A stretch of DNA of 64,000 nucleotides, taken from contig CATNEN010000029.1 in the NCBI GenBank assembly GCA_950097015.1, forward strand, positions 2,176,001-2,240,000, read 5' to 3'. Under the pieces are notes generated by a model that worked only from the letters and a program-made list of their open reading frames with translations, had not been told where the DNA came from and searched no databases. The first letter of the stretch is position 1. Each line of letters opens with the position of its first letter. The translations under genes were made by a program, and so were the position numbers. The DNA comes from Macrostomum hystrix. Taxonomy: Eukaryota > Platyhelminthes > Macrostomidae. Positions 23,633 through 32,897 of the stretch are shown here, in pieces.

Positions 23633-24710
23633 ACAGCAGCAACAGCAGCAACAGCAGCAACAGCAACAGCAGCAGCGGTTTGGTGCTGGTTCTAGGCAGA
23701 CTCAACAGTCTAGCGGCGGGTTTCTCAACGATACTACAGGTGAGAATTCGGAGCCTCTTTACCGAATTAAAAGAAAAACTAGGAACGCGTTCGTTCAAGC
23801 GAAGAGTCTACTAGAAAAATATAATTAAGTACTAGATTAAGTTATCGATTTAGAACATAAAATTTGCCCATTGTGAGTGAGTTCCTTATCAACTAGTCGA
23901 TCAGCTCATCAATAAATAATAGTTTTTTTCAGCCAGTCAATTAGCTTATCAGCCAGTCAATTAGCTTATCAGTCAGTCAATTAGCTTATCAGTCAGTCAA
24001 TTAGCTTATCAGTCAGTCAATTAGCTTATCAGTCAGTCAATTAGCTTATCAGCCAGTCAATTAGCTTATCAGTCAGTCAATTAGCTTATCAGCCAGTCAA
24101 TTAGCTTATCAGTCAGTCAATTAGCTTATCAGCCAGTCAATTAGCTTATCAGTCAGTCAATTAGCTTATGAGCCAGTCAATTAGCTTATCAGCCAGTCAA
24201 TTAGCTTATCAGCCAGTCAATTAGCTTATCAGCCAGTTGATTTGTTTTTTGATTCTGGAAGTTGTTTTCATCGAATAGAAAGGAAAATTCTAGGCCGTGT
24301 TCTGGATTTTCATAGCGATTGGTTGAATATTTTAGGAGAAACGTAAAAAATATAAATGTGGCTATTCGCAACACCCCCGTGATCTTTCTACTGTTAAGCT
24401 ATCACGTATCACTTCGTAGTAAAGTAGAGTAAATGCATCGCCATCTACGTACCAGCCGCCAGTTGAACTCAAATCCCTGACTCGCCCTTCGCCGACTCAC
24501 TTCAGCTTCCAGTCAGCCGCAGCCGCTGCCGGCATCCAGGCGCCAGCCAGTGAAGGCGGAGCGTCGCGGATTCGAGCTGACCCTGGGCCTCAATTCTGAC
24601 GATGATGACGACAATGACGACGCCAGGAATGGGCGACGACTCAGCCAGGGTGTTGGCAGGGCGCTGAGGCGCCAAGAAAGATCGCTGCCTGCACTGCACA
24701 CTGGCGAGTT

Positions 24711-24763
<53 letters not shown>

Positions 24764-27700
24764 GGCGGCAACAGCAGCCAGATGCTGACGCGGAGATAAT
24801 ACGAATCCTGCATGAAGTGAGTCAAATTTTCAGCAAGAACAATGAAAATTTAGTCAGTCAGTCAGTCAGTCAGCTCTTTCGCCACTCCGCAGGAGCAGCT
24901 GGCGATATCCAGGAAGCACTCGGAGCTGGTGGCATCGGAAGACGCATGCTGGAAGAAGCCGAGAGCCTCAACAACTGGGGCGAGCAGACGCGTGTCCGAG
25001 GGTGAGCAGCAACTACTCAACTCGCAGATTCTAAAGTTCAACTGGAAAATGTATTGCTTATTCATTTATTGCTTCAACAGGGATTGCGCCACCTCAAGTT
25101 GCCTTTTCCACTGGGGCTGGCGGCGGTAGCATCGGCGGCAGCGGAGGCGGCGGCGGTGGAGTCAACACAAAGCGGCACTCGTTGCAGGCAGCCGCAGCCG
25201 CAGCCGCCACGCCGCGCCTGCCCTCAATAGCCGGCAACAGCCGGGCGGACCCGGACGAGGCGCTGCTGGCATCGAATCCAGAGCGCGCGCTGGACGAAGC
25301 CATGCAACGCGTGACCTCCGAGGACTGGGAGGCGAAGTGCTCCGGCCTGCAGCTGCTGCAGCGGCTGGCATCGAAGCACCAGCTCGGGGCCGGAGTCGGC
25401 CGCGACCTGCACAGCCTGAGCGTGGCCCTCCTGGCCGAAGTGAAGAACCTCCGCTCGCAGGTGTCTCGCCAGGCCCTGCAGACGCTCTGCTCGGTGCTGC
25501 GCTCGGCTGGCCGACGCATGGAGCCGGAGCTGGAGGCCTGCGCCAAGGTGCTGCTGCAGAAAACTGGCGACACCAACCGGTTTATTCAGGGCGACTGCGA
25601 GGCCGCCCTGCACGAGCTGGTGGCGTGCGGAGCCAGCTATGGCCGGGTGATGGCCGCCCTCCTGGCTGGCGGAGCCGAGCACAAGAGCGGCCAGGTGCGC
25701 GCCGTATGCGCCAGGTGCCTCTGCGAGCTGTGCGAATTGGGCGCCGGCGCCGGCCGGAGCAAGCTGGCCAGGGACCAGCCAGACAGGCTGCTGCCGGCCT
25801 TGGCCGTCTTCTGCATGGATGGCGGACAGGAGACCAGGTGATTGATAGATTGAATGTCCAGCCATTCGAGAGCTTTCGTAATAATATTAATCAAATATAA
25901 TGTTTTTATCATTATACTCGTACTCGTAATTTTGGGCTGCGGGCAGTGGCACATCATTTGGTGACACTAGACCTGCAGCCAGCGAGGAGGCAATTCTGTC
26001 CATTTCGGTGACTCCTGAGCACACACGCACACAGATACATGGCCCTCGAAGGCGTAAATTGCACGCCAAGCCCCCAAGCCTTCTCTCTGCGGCTGCAACC
26101 CAAATGAATGTGGCCACGCCGCAGAATCGAGCTTAGGGCCTTGGTGCGAGAGGCAAACGCGATAACCACTCTGCCACTCGCCCCTCTAAGCTGCATGCAG
26201 CTGTCCAGTCCATGGACTGGGGCACTCACTCACTCACAATCTACTTCAAAAGTGCAATAAATTTTAAATAACTAGGAGTGTTGGCAACTTCAGAGGATAA
26301 TGCAATCAACTTGTATGCAGTTAGCGAGGAGACAATTCTGTTGACCTCTGAGTACACAACCCAATACACAGAAAAATGGTACCAGGCACACAGACACATT
26401 CTGAAAGATTTCGTGAGCACTTACCGGGCATTAGGGGCGTGAGTGGCAGAGCGGTTAACGCGTTTGTTTCACGCTCCAAGGTCCCTGAGCTCGATTCCGC
26501 GGCGAGGCCACATTCATTTGGGTTGCAGCCGCAGAGAGAAGGCTTGGGTGCTTGTCGTGCAATTTACGAGATTGCACATTGAGATTGTACACTGCCCTAA
26601 AAGTCAGTGTGCCTGTGTGTGATATCTGTGTGCGTGTGTGCTCAAAACTGCCTCCTCGTTGGCTGCGGGTCTAGTGTCACCAAATGATGCGCCATACCGC
26701 GCAGCTCTCCAGTATATATTATTGTTATTACCCGACCTGAACTCATTTCCAGATACTGGGGCCGTCGGGCGCTGCATCCGCTGCTTGAGCTGCCCGACTT
26801 TCAGAGCCTGTGGTCAAAGCACGTGAGCCAGAGTGTGCAGCGCAGCATGGCGGAAGTTCTGGAAAATCTGCGCTCCCGCGGGCCAGGCGAATGTCCGCCC
26901 TCGGTGGCTCTGGCTGCTGCTGCGGCGGCTGCGGCCCGGCGTGGTCAGTCGGCCGGCGGCGAATTCGGAGACGGCCTGCTGAAGCAACAGGTCAGCCTGC
27001 CAGGACAGCAGCAGCCGGAGTCGCCTCAGCCGGTGCCGTTCACCCAGTCGGCTCCTGTCAGCGGCTATCAGGCCACTAGAAAGGCGGTGGGGGGCGGAGG
27101 CGGTGTCGGCGCCGGCGGCCGGCCGACCGAGGCGGCAGCGGAAGAGGTGAAGACAATCTGCGCCAGACTCGCGGCCAGCGACTGGCGCGAGCGGCAGGAG
27201 GGAATCGAGCGGCTCAGCCAGATGGCCAGGCAGAGGCCGGACCTGGTCGGGCACTTTGTTGTCAAGGTGAGGCCCGGCCTGCCAGTTGGCTGAACTTGTT
27301 TAAGTCCAAGTCGGACGGCTGACTAAGAATTTTTTGCTCAATAATATTAACCGCAAGTGGACTGGGGAACACTGGCTACAATCAAACTGCAGACAGTGTG
27401 GAGGAAATTTCGCCCATCCCGCTGATTCTTCAGCACACACGCACACAAATAATTTACGCAGGCACACGCTCACACAGGGTGTGTACATCTGCTCTGGCTT
27501 TCTTATCGTTAGGCAGTGTACACTCTCAATGTGCCTTGGACCTCGACAAGCTCCCAAGCCTTCTCTCCGCGGCTGCATCAAAAATGACTGTGGCCTCGCC
27601 GCGGAATCGAGCTTAGGGACCTTGGTGCGAGAGGCAGTCCCTGACATGGAGCTTGAAGCCCATTGGTTAGAACTGCATACTTCGGACCAAAAGGTCATGA

Positions 27701-28519
27701 GTTCGACTCTCAGCCGAAGGGAAAACAGTTTGTCCCCGAGCACGACAACTGATCCCCGTTGTTTCAGTTCATCCAGCTGTAAAAAAAGTACTAGCCTGAG
27801 CTTTCACAGTCCACGGACTGGACAGTTGTACACAACGCAATGCCAAATCCCTGTCTCCCGTCCAGCTGATCGACGCGTTCGCGCCGAGGCTGCAGGATTC
27901 GAACTCGAAGGTGCAGCAGCAGGCGCTGGACGCGGCACAGTCGCTGGTGCCGCAACTCGCCAGCACCGGCCGGTTGGGCGCTACCGTCGGCGCCCTGGTG
28001 GGTCAGGCCGCAATGGCTCTGGCCTCCAAATCCACGGAGATCGCCTGCTCAGCTGGACTCCTGCTGGACTCGCTGATTCGACGCGGCGAGCCGGAACGCC
28101 TGGCGCAGCCGCTGGTGCAGGCCGTCACTTCGGCCAGTCCGCGCTGCCGGGCCGAATTAGTCGAGAAGCTCGCCGACCTGTGCGAACGGCTGCGCAAGCC
28201 GAAGCCGGCCCAGCTGCACGTGGAGCCGGAGCTGTTCCGCCTGCTGGCCGGCCTCACCACGGCGCAGGGTGGCGGAGGCTCGGCGCCTCTCCGCCTGGCC
28301 GTGTTCCGATTGGCTCGCGTGCTCCACGGCCTGGCCGGACCCGAGCTGCTCGATAGAGCCCGCCTGGCGCAGTCGGCGGCTGGCGTCGCTGGTGGAGTCG
28401 GCGCCAGCGGAGGCGGAGGCGTCGGTGCCGGTGGAGGCGGCGGCGGTCGCGGCTGGATCGTCCTGCTGGAGGAGGCCCTGCGGCCTGGGGCGCCAGCAGC
28501 CGCAAGGGGATTCTCTTGA
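10344..28519 (+). CDS. TOGARAM1: TOGARAM1/crescerin-like four-TOG ciliary microtubule regulator
   Basis: Eleven exons join in phase with GT-AG introns: 10344-11957, 12185-12404, 15282-15410, 17852-17892, 18658-18964, 23488-23739, 24506-24816, 24893-25001, 25081-25837, 26753-27266, 27866-28519. They total 4,908 nt, 1,635 aa (human TOGARAM1 about 1,720). The family (FAM179B; C. elegans CHE-12) controls microtubule growth in cilia through TOG domains. TOG1 lies at about 15-330 and TOG2 at about 345-600. TOG2 carries HSRAREEALQ and TFPSSDFDLGRL, matching human HSRVREE and TYPSEDFDLPKL. A LPRL..GLLVEYA segment follows, then KFPWQEQ in the linker. TOG3 is at about 1,050-1,290 (EVKNLRSQVSRQAL, LLQKTGDTNRFI) and TOG4 at about 1,373-1,600 (APRLQDSNSKV). 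Oddities are a roughly 55-residue acidic insertion in TOG1 and poly-Gln runs of 15, 25 and 17. The small exons 3 and 4 are least certain, although their phases fit. Confidence 0.9.
12000..12125 (-). mobile_element. Fragment of a tRNA-headed SINE (family C) in TOGARAM1 intron 1
   Basis: The minus strand contains a box-B-like GAGAGTTCGAATCTCAGCC followed by a GCTTCAGTTCAC stretch and, toward 12,000, a palindromic CAGTACATGGACTGTAC. The same order occurs in the plus-strand copy at about 27,650-27,835 (GAGTTCGACTCTCAGCC). The copy is incomplete and diverged. Confidence 0.55.
12640..14530. repeat. 24-bp minisatellite in TOGARAM1 intron 2 (~1.9 kb)
   Basis: About 75 head-to-tail units of 24 bp containing TAGAATCGAAGCAGCAGCC, with CATCC, GAAGCC and AAAATTTTCAGC variants scattered in a partly ordered way. 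A longer variant containing CAGCTGCTTCGGAATAGAA appears twice. Because 24 is a multiple of three and the unit lacks stops in some frames, long open frames cross the array on both strands; none has coding support. Diverged GAATCGAAGCA copies start near 12,530. Confidence 0.93.
14948..15168. repeat. 16-bp minisatellite in TOGARAM1 intron 2
   Basis: Fourteen nearly identical copies of GATGGGATATTTAGAA. Degenerate copies (GGGATATT, GGATATTT) extend back to about 14,760, suggesting the array grew from a local AT-rich sequence. It lies about 115 bp upstream of the exon at 15,282. Confidence 0.92.
15473..15862 (+). mobile_element. SINE family B copy interrupted by a SINE family A copy
   Basis: Positions 15473-15594 are the tRNA-like head of family B (CCTAGTGGTTAGAGTGTCGG, then GGGGTTCGATTC). 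Positions 15595-15780 match the family A body (CTGAGCTCGATTCCGCGGCC, CAGGGCAGATGTACACACC). Positions 15789-15862 return to the family B tail (CGCGCAATAGCTGCGGCTGT, ATTGGGACAGG), matching the uninterrupted copy at 46,510-46,805. This fits insertion of A into B, with loss of part of the B middle. Confidence 0.75.
16655..17360. repeat. 36-bp minisatellite in TOGARAM1 intron 3
   Basis: About 20 tandem 36-bp units containing TGTTATCCCAGTCAGCATCT then ACTCCCCTCTG, with TGTGTCC/TGTCTCC/TGTTTCC variants. The unit length is a multiple of three, so open frames of 200-350 codons cross it on both strands; these are not genes. Confidence 0.93.
18144..18618. repeat. 38-bp minisatellite in TOGARAM1 intron 4
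   Basis: About 12 copies of a 38-bp unit containing ATTGGATCACAGACAATCAT and CGATAATCCACTGAC. The last copies carry ATTAGATCAC and CCTCTGAC variants. It ends about 40 bp before the acceptor at 18656-18657. Confidence 0.93.
19027..19232. repeat. 33-bp minisatellite, left part (split by retrotransposon)
   Basis: Six copies of a 33-bp unit containing GTACAATCGGTTGACTGACA, some with an extra GCAG in CCTGCAGGG. The same unit resumes at 20,866-21,048 beyond the non-LTR retrotransposon fragment, so the two parts were probably once one array. Confidence 0.92.
19237..20863 (-). mobile_element. Non-LTR retrotransposon fragment (RT C-terminus + RNase H)
   Basis: A minus-strand frame of 491 codons (20712-19237), open upstream to a TAG at about 20824, encodes the end of a LINE-type ORF2. 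It carries KCLGITLDHRLSWTPHV and VSYAGLIWASA (end of the RT/thumb), an RNase H domain (CYTDGSMKDGSAGFG, HSDSQAALQA, WIPGHAGFPGNELAD) and a terminal CPFC...HFVCHCP zinc-binding motif. RNase H with this tail is typical of I/Jockey/R1-like clades. The endonuclease, most of the RT and any 3' UTR or poly(A) are absent, and an in-frame TAG interrupts the upstream end, so the copy is dead. It lies inside the 33-bp minisatellite in TOGARAM1 intron 5, antisense to that gene. Confidence 0.9.
20866..21048. repeat. 33-bp minisatellite, right part
   Basis: Five to six units of the same repeat as at 19,027 (GTTGACTGACATACAATCC). The last units are diverged (CAGCTTGACTGACAT, GTGTTTGACTGACA). Continuity with the left part supports insertion of the retrotransposon into a pre-existing array. 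Confidence 0.9.
21049..22239. other. TOGARAM1 intron 5 sequence, no feature recognised
   Basis: Within the 4.5-kb intron 18965-23487. Short open frames such as 21923-22174 have no recognisable motifs. No repeat structure is apparent. Confidence 0.5.
22240..22746 (+). CDS. Unplaced ORF with N-myristoylation-type start, Pro-rich (nested in TOGARAM1 intron)
   Basis: A 168-codon frame starts ATGGGCTGCGGC, giving MGCGSSN, a good N-myristoylation consensus (Gly2, Ser5/6) with Cys3 for palmitoylation. It continues with basic SPTRRR, a 15-residue Pro run and a second Pro-rich stretch, then FQFVDGKRWEFTS and a TAA stop. A different frame just after the stop contains YMEEFWGEKRKCSECM, which might be a further exon. 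I do not recognise the family. It could be the first exon of a nested gene, an alternative first exon of TOGARAM1, or a chance frame in GC-rich DNA. There is no splice evidence. Confidence 0.35.
   Translation: MGCGSSNVASPTRRRASVAAGNGKQPVMATPPPPPPPPPPPPPPPKSASPPLSRQQPQQSRLPLPAKAATSSRDSRVSSGESATESREEAAGEKLPGHGFSLSSATPLPPVHPAPPPPPPLRMPPPPLESVGEATQTASKSLPLSSRLQFQFVDGKRWEFTSPSPPSS
23505..23675 (+). repeat. Coding CAG/CAA repeats in TOGARAM1 exon 6
   Basis: Two in-frame glutamine tracts. Positions 23505-23549 are 15 uninterrupted CAG codons. Positions 23601-23675 are 25 Gln codons in which CAA periodically interrupts CAG. The pure CAG tract would be expected to vary in length between individuals. 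Confidence 0.93.
23932..24236. repeat. 20-bp minisatellite in TOGARAM1 intron 6
   Basis: About 15 copies of GTCAATTAGCTTATCAGCCA or its GTCAGTCA variant. The two versions alternate irregularly. Confidence 0.93.
24712..24762 (+). repeat. Coding CAG repeat in TOGARAM1 exon 7
   Basis: Seventeen consecutive CAG codons in frame, following the acidic SDDDDDNDD stretch and RQERSLPALHTGEL. Uninterrupted, so probably length-polymorphic. Confidence 0.92.
25931..26188 (-). mobile_element. SINE family A copy (minus) in TOGARAM1 intron 9
   Basis: Reverse complement of the family A consensus. The tRNA-like head is at the right end (GAGTGGCAGAGTGGTTATC on the minus strand) and the tail at the left (GGTGACACTAGACC on plus). 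A middle segment (the CACTGCCTGACGATGA region) is missing. It forms a head-to-head pair with the copy at 26,431. Confidence 0.82.
26431..26713 (+). mobile_element. SINE family A copy (plus) in TOGARAM1 intron 9
   Basis: Complete tRNA-like head: box A GTGGCAGAGCGGTTAACGCG and box B region GAGCTCGATTCC. The body has internal deletions, and the tail reads GGCTGCGGGTCTAGTGTCAC. It ends about 40 bp before the acceptor of exon 10 and may influence its splicing. Confidence 0.85.
27400..27636 (-). mobile_element. SINE family A copy (minus) in TOGARAM1 intron 10
   Basis: Reverse complement of the family A body (AGCACACACGCACACA, GGCAGTGTACACTCTC, GCCGCGGAATCGAGC on plus). The 5' end is truncated within the region between box A and box B. 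It lies next to a different SINE copy at 27,646. Confidence 0.8.
27646..27835 (+). mobile_element. tRNA-headed SINE (family C) in TOGARAM1 intron 10
   Basis: The head contains a box A-like TTGGTTAGAACTGCATAC and a box B-like GAGTTCGACTCTCAGCC, followed by GTTCATCCAGCTGTAAA and AGTCCACGGACTGGACAG. The downstream part is shared with family B (CCAGCTGTTAAATGGG, AGTCCATGGACTGAACAG), so B and C appear to be related families with different tRNA-like heads. Confidence 0.65.
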
Positions 28520-29985
28520 CAGGTGATTTCGGAATGTGCAGTTAGTATGGCTGCTTTTTGTAGTTCAGAATGTTGAGATTTCATTTCTGTTATCTTGCTG
28601 TTTGACGGGAATCTCATAGTGGCTTGTGAGTCATTTCACAATCTCCTGAGCAGCCCTTAAGAACTTCCTCACCATCTATTGAGCAGCCCTTGAGAACTTC
28701 CTCACCATCTATTGAGCAGCCCTTGAGAACTTCCTCACCATTATGAGCAGCTTTTGAGAAGACGACTATCTGAGCATGCAATGTCATTGCAGATTGTTCC
28801 AAAAAGGATATTAATGCAGTCTGTTTCTTGCCAAATGTAATAGCTGATCAGATCAATCCGAAATCATCTGTATGATCAACATTTCCGTCTTTTGACCCAG
28901 CTAAGCCAAGAGGTTTGTCGATTGTCGGCTAAAATGCTAGAGTTAATTTTGCGAGTTCATTATGCCTTATTTTGCTAGAGCACCCACTGATCTGCTCATT
29001 AAAATGCCTTATGAATACTTTTAATTGCTTTAATAATCCGTCCATTTCAATTGTTTATTTATACTCTGAGCAATAACTGATAACTGATTTCACTGATTTC
29101 ACTACTTAACTTTATAAGTAGAATGAATTTCTCATGTATCAGACAAGGACATAGGGCGTATCAAGGGAAACTACGAGTGTTTGAAGGCCTGTATATGCGT
29201 TACATCAGTCGTCCTTTCTATCTGAATGTAAATACGCTTGTCAAAAATTCTAAGCTGAGGCCTTAATAAGTACGAGATACAGTTTTCACATATCTGGCAT
29301 CTGCCTTTGTGCAGGCAATATAATTTTATTTTAACCTACCCGACTGAGGCAGAAAAAAGCACAGCACCTTTCACATAACATACTTTGGACTGCAATACTG
29401 CAATACTTTGTAGTCTCGTAGCAATAATAAGTATCTATTCTCCTGTCTCATCCCCGCTCTTTTATACTCATTTTTACAATCTCTTCTGTGCAAAATCTGC
29501 TGCTGCTGATTGCGTTTAAAAGAGATGACGCAACAACTGCTTGTTGTTAAGCGCCAATGAAATATTATGTTTCTACTTTTCATTAACTGAAATTCTGTTG
29601 CAATGGAATTACATTATTATAATTTTTTTGCACCCGTGTTACCCAAACTATTTTTGTTACAACACAACTATTATTGAATGCAAGCAAAAATACACATTCA
29701 ATAGCTGGTTGGGCATTAGTAAAGCCACATAACTGATCCAGATTAATTGACCGAAAACGAAATCCAGTCGACTATATCATTGGCATTAATTAAAATTCTC
29801 AATCAAATGGCTATTTGCACACTTGCCCATATATGGTTCCCTCTTGCGTATGTTTGCCTTAGCTTTACTCGACTGTGCTCAAACTATATTAATTACCAAT
29901 CTGAGCAGGGTACGCACTTCACAACTGACTAAAGACTGATTAAACTGATTAAAATAAATAAATTCCAAGCCCTTCTGTTCACTTG
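28520..29985. other. TOGARAM1 3' flank / unannotated AT-rich spacer
   Basis: Expected to hold the TOGARAM1 3' UTR. A 33-bp unit (contains CCCTTGAGAACTTCCTCACC) is repeated about 3.5 times at 28,649-28,755. No recognisable gene in the remainder; short open frames near 29,371-29,932 are AT-rich and lack motifs. Confidence 0.55.
28649..28755. repeat. 33-bp short tandem array
   Basis: Three full units and one partial unit beginning GAGCAGCCCTTGAGAACTTC, about 130 bp after the TOGARAM1 stop and therefore probably in its 3' UTR. Confidence 0.85.
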
Positions 29986-29989
29986 TGAG

Positions 29990-31005
29990 TCACTCCTGCC
30001 CAAAGCCTGCCCAAAGCACTCTACTTCTCACACACCCTATGCCTGCCTCACCGCTCTACTTCTCACACACTCTATGCCTGCCTCACCGCTCTACTTCTCT
30101 CACACCCTAAGCCTGCCTCACCGCTCTACTTCTCACACACCCTAAGCCTGCTTCACCGCTCTACTTCTCACACACCCTAAGCCTGCTTCACCGCTCTACT
30201 TCTCACACACTCTATGCCTGCCTCACCGCTCTACCTCTCTCACATCCTAACCCAGTCTCACCACTCTACTTCTCACACACCCTAACCCTGCCTCACCACA
30301 CTACTTCTCTCACATCCTAACCCTGCCTCACCACACTACTTCTCACACATCCTAACCCTGTCTCACCGCTCTACTTCTCTCACATCCTAACCCTGTCTCA
30401 CCGCTCTACTTCTCACACATCCTAACCCTGTCTCACCGCTCTACTTCTCTCACATCCTAACCCTGTCTCACCACTCTACTTCGCACACACCCTAAGCCTG
30501 CTTCACCGCTCTACTTCTCACACATCCTAACCCTGTCACACCGCTCTACTTCTCACACATCCTAACCCTGTCTCACCGCTCTACTTCTCTCACACCCTAA
30601 GCCTGCTTCACCGCTCTACTTCTCACACACTCTATGCCTGCCTCACCGCTCTACCTCTCTCACATCCTAACCCAGTCTCACCACTCTACTTCTCACACAC
30701 CCTAACCCTGCCTCACCACACTACTTCTCTCACATCCTAACCCTGCCTCACCACACTACTTCTCTCACATCCTAACCCTGTCTCACCATCTACTTCTCAC
30801 ACATCCTAAGCCTGCCTCACCGCTCTACTTCTCACACATCCTAACCCTGTCTCACCGCTCTACTTCTCACACATCCTAACCCTGTCTCACCGCTCTACTT
30901 CTCACACATCCTAACCCTGTCTCACCGCTCTACTTCTCACACATCCTAACCCTGTCTCACCGCTCTACTTCTCACACATCCTAACCCTGCCTCACCGCTG
31001 TTACT
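29990..31005. repeat. ~35-bp minisatellite (array P)
   Basis: About 29 copies of a 33-35 bp unit containing CTCTACTTCTCTCACATCC or CTCTACTTCTCACACACCC, followed by TAACCCTGTCTCACCG or TAAGCCTGCCTCACCG. The variant blocks suggest segmental duplication within the array. Its core is shared, in opposite orientation, with the array at 31,500-32,335. Confidence 0.93.
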
Positions 31006-31499
31006 TCTACTTTTCAGTGAGAAGTAACAATTTTCGTGCAAAAATGAATCAAGTCATTGTTTAAACTAAGTGATAGTTTTGCTAACGCGAAGCGATGCAG
31101 ATAGGCAGTGAACACAAATCGTGTCTCAAATGTGACATTGCAGCGAAGTTCAATTCAACTTATTATTGTAGTTATAACATCGTGCTCATTGTCGTTAACA
31201 ACTTGAACAAATCAAACAACAAGTTTAAAACTACAAAACTAGAACCGTAATTCATTCCTCCGTTATTACGGTAGAGAAAAAATTTACAGAGAAAAAGGAG
31301 CAAATGACAATGCTCGCGCGGCAAAATAAGCAAATAATTTCTTACAGAAAGAATTAATATGGTCAGGAAGTCAAAAGACTGACAAAAAAATCATTTTCTT
31401 ACAGCATGTAAATAAAGTAGAAAAAAATCGAGATGGAGCAGTGGCTAGACTTTCGTGCTCTTAAAGTATACGCTTATTCGGGTGAGAGAGTTTTAGAGA

Positions 31500-32335
31500 A
31501 GTAGTGTTAGTGGAGTGGGGATGTGAGAGAAGTAGAGTTGGTGGATTGGGGAAGTGAGAGAAGTAGAGTTGGTGGAGTGGGGATGTGAGAGAAGTAGAGT
31601 TGGTGGATTGGGGAAGTGAGAGAAGTAGAGTTGGTGGATTGGGGAAGTGAGAGAAGTAGAGTCAGTAGACTGTGAGTTGAGAGAAGTAGAGTTGGTGGAG
31701 TGGAGATGTGAGAGAAGTAGAGTTGGTGGAGTGGGGATGTGAGAGAAGTAGAGTTGGTGGAGTGGAGATGTGAGAAGAAGAGTTGGTGGAGTGGGGAAGT
31801 GAGAGAAGTAGAGTTGGTGGAGTGGAGATGTGAGAGAAGTAGAGTTGGTGGAGTGGGGATGTGAGAGAAGTAGAGTTGGTGGAGTGGAGATGTGAGAAGT
31901 AGAGTTGGTGGAGTGGGGATGTGAGAGAAGTAGAGTTGGTGGAGTGGGGAAGTGAGAGAAGTAGAGTTGGTGGAGTGGGGATGTGAGAGAAGTAGAGTTG
32001 GTGGAGTGGAGATGTGAGAAGAAGAGTTGGTGGAGTGGGGAAGTGAGAGAAGTAGAGTTGGTGGAGTGGGGAAGTGAGAGAAGTAGAGTTGGTGGAGTGG
32101 GGATGTGAGAGAAGTAGAGTTGGTGGAGTGGGGATGTGAGAGAAGTAGAGTTGGTGGAGTGGAGATGTGAGAAGAAGAGTTAGTGGAGTGGGGAAGTGAG
32201 AGAAGTAGAGTTGGTGGAGTGGGGAAGTGAGAGAAGTAGAGTTGGTGGAGTGGGGAAGTGAGAGAAGTAGAGTTGGTGGAGTGGAGATGTGAGAGAAGTA
32301 GAGTTGGTGGAGTGGGGATGTGAGAGAAGTAGAAT
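31500..32335. repeat. 31-bp minisatellite (array Q), inverted relative to array P
   Basis: About 27 copies of a 31-bp unit. Its reverse complement starts with the same 19-nt CTCTACTTCTCTCACATCC as array P and then diverges (CCACTCCACCAA). The unit is purine-rich on the plus strand. The minus-strand open frame of about 340 codons across it is repeat translation. Confidence 0.93.
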
Positions 32336-32895
32336 AGTATACACATAAGTATAAAGAAAAAGCACGAATAAAAAATACTTAACGTTAAAGCTAATCGTGC
32401 TCCCCTGACAACACAAAACAGGGACTGATAGATAATAGCAAAAATACAAAAAAACGAAATACAACAGAGAGCAGGCGAGCAAGCAGACAAACTAAATAGG
32501 TAAAAATTATGCAAAAACAAAGCCGTTAACAAAATACCATAGAAACAAGCTAAGAGCTAACAAACAACAAGAAAGCGAGACGTTAAAAACTGACTTACAC
32601 GAATCAGAGAATAGTTATTTGTGTGTTTAAAGCTACTTTAAGTAGCTTGCTACAGACGCGAACGAAATAGTTAGCTTGGATTGCGAGAGCTAATAATGAG
32701 CTGTATAATGAAATAATCATACCAGCTCGAATTTTATTTTGGTTGCTAAGCGGCAAGGCTAGGGCAGGCGGCAAATGAGCAATGATTTTTTCAGTAATTT
32801 TAATACCTAAACAGCATTTCAGTAAGCATTAGAAAATACTATTAGGCTATTAGGCACGAGTTTTCTGGCTACAACCAAACAGCTTTGGCTCTTTT
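32336..32895. other. Unannotated spacer
   Basis: AT-rich sequence between two arrays with no recognisable gene or element. Confidence 0.5.
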
Positions 32896-32897
32896 GG

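Noticed and set aside
23412-23798. Poly-leucine frame on the minus strand
   Set aside because: Antisense of the CAG tracts of TOGARAM1 exon 6.
29990-31005. Possible interstitial telomere repeat (CCCTAA-like stretches)
   Set aside because: CCTAACCCTG occurs once per 35-bp unit and is not a tandem hexamer array.
31507-32532. 341-codon minus-strand frame with Ser/Thr/Pro-rich repeats
   Set aside because: Explained by the 31-bp tandem array; the non-repeat end is AT-rich and lacks a recognisable domain.
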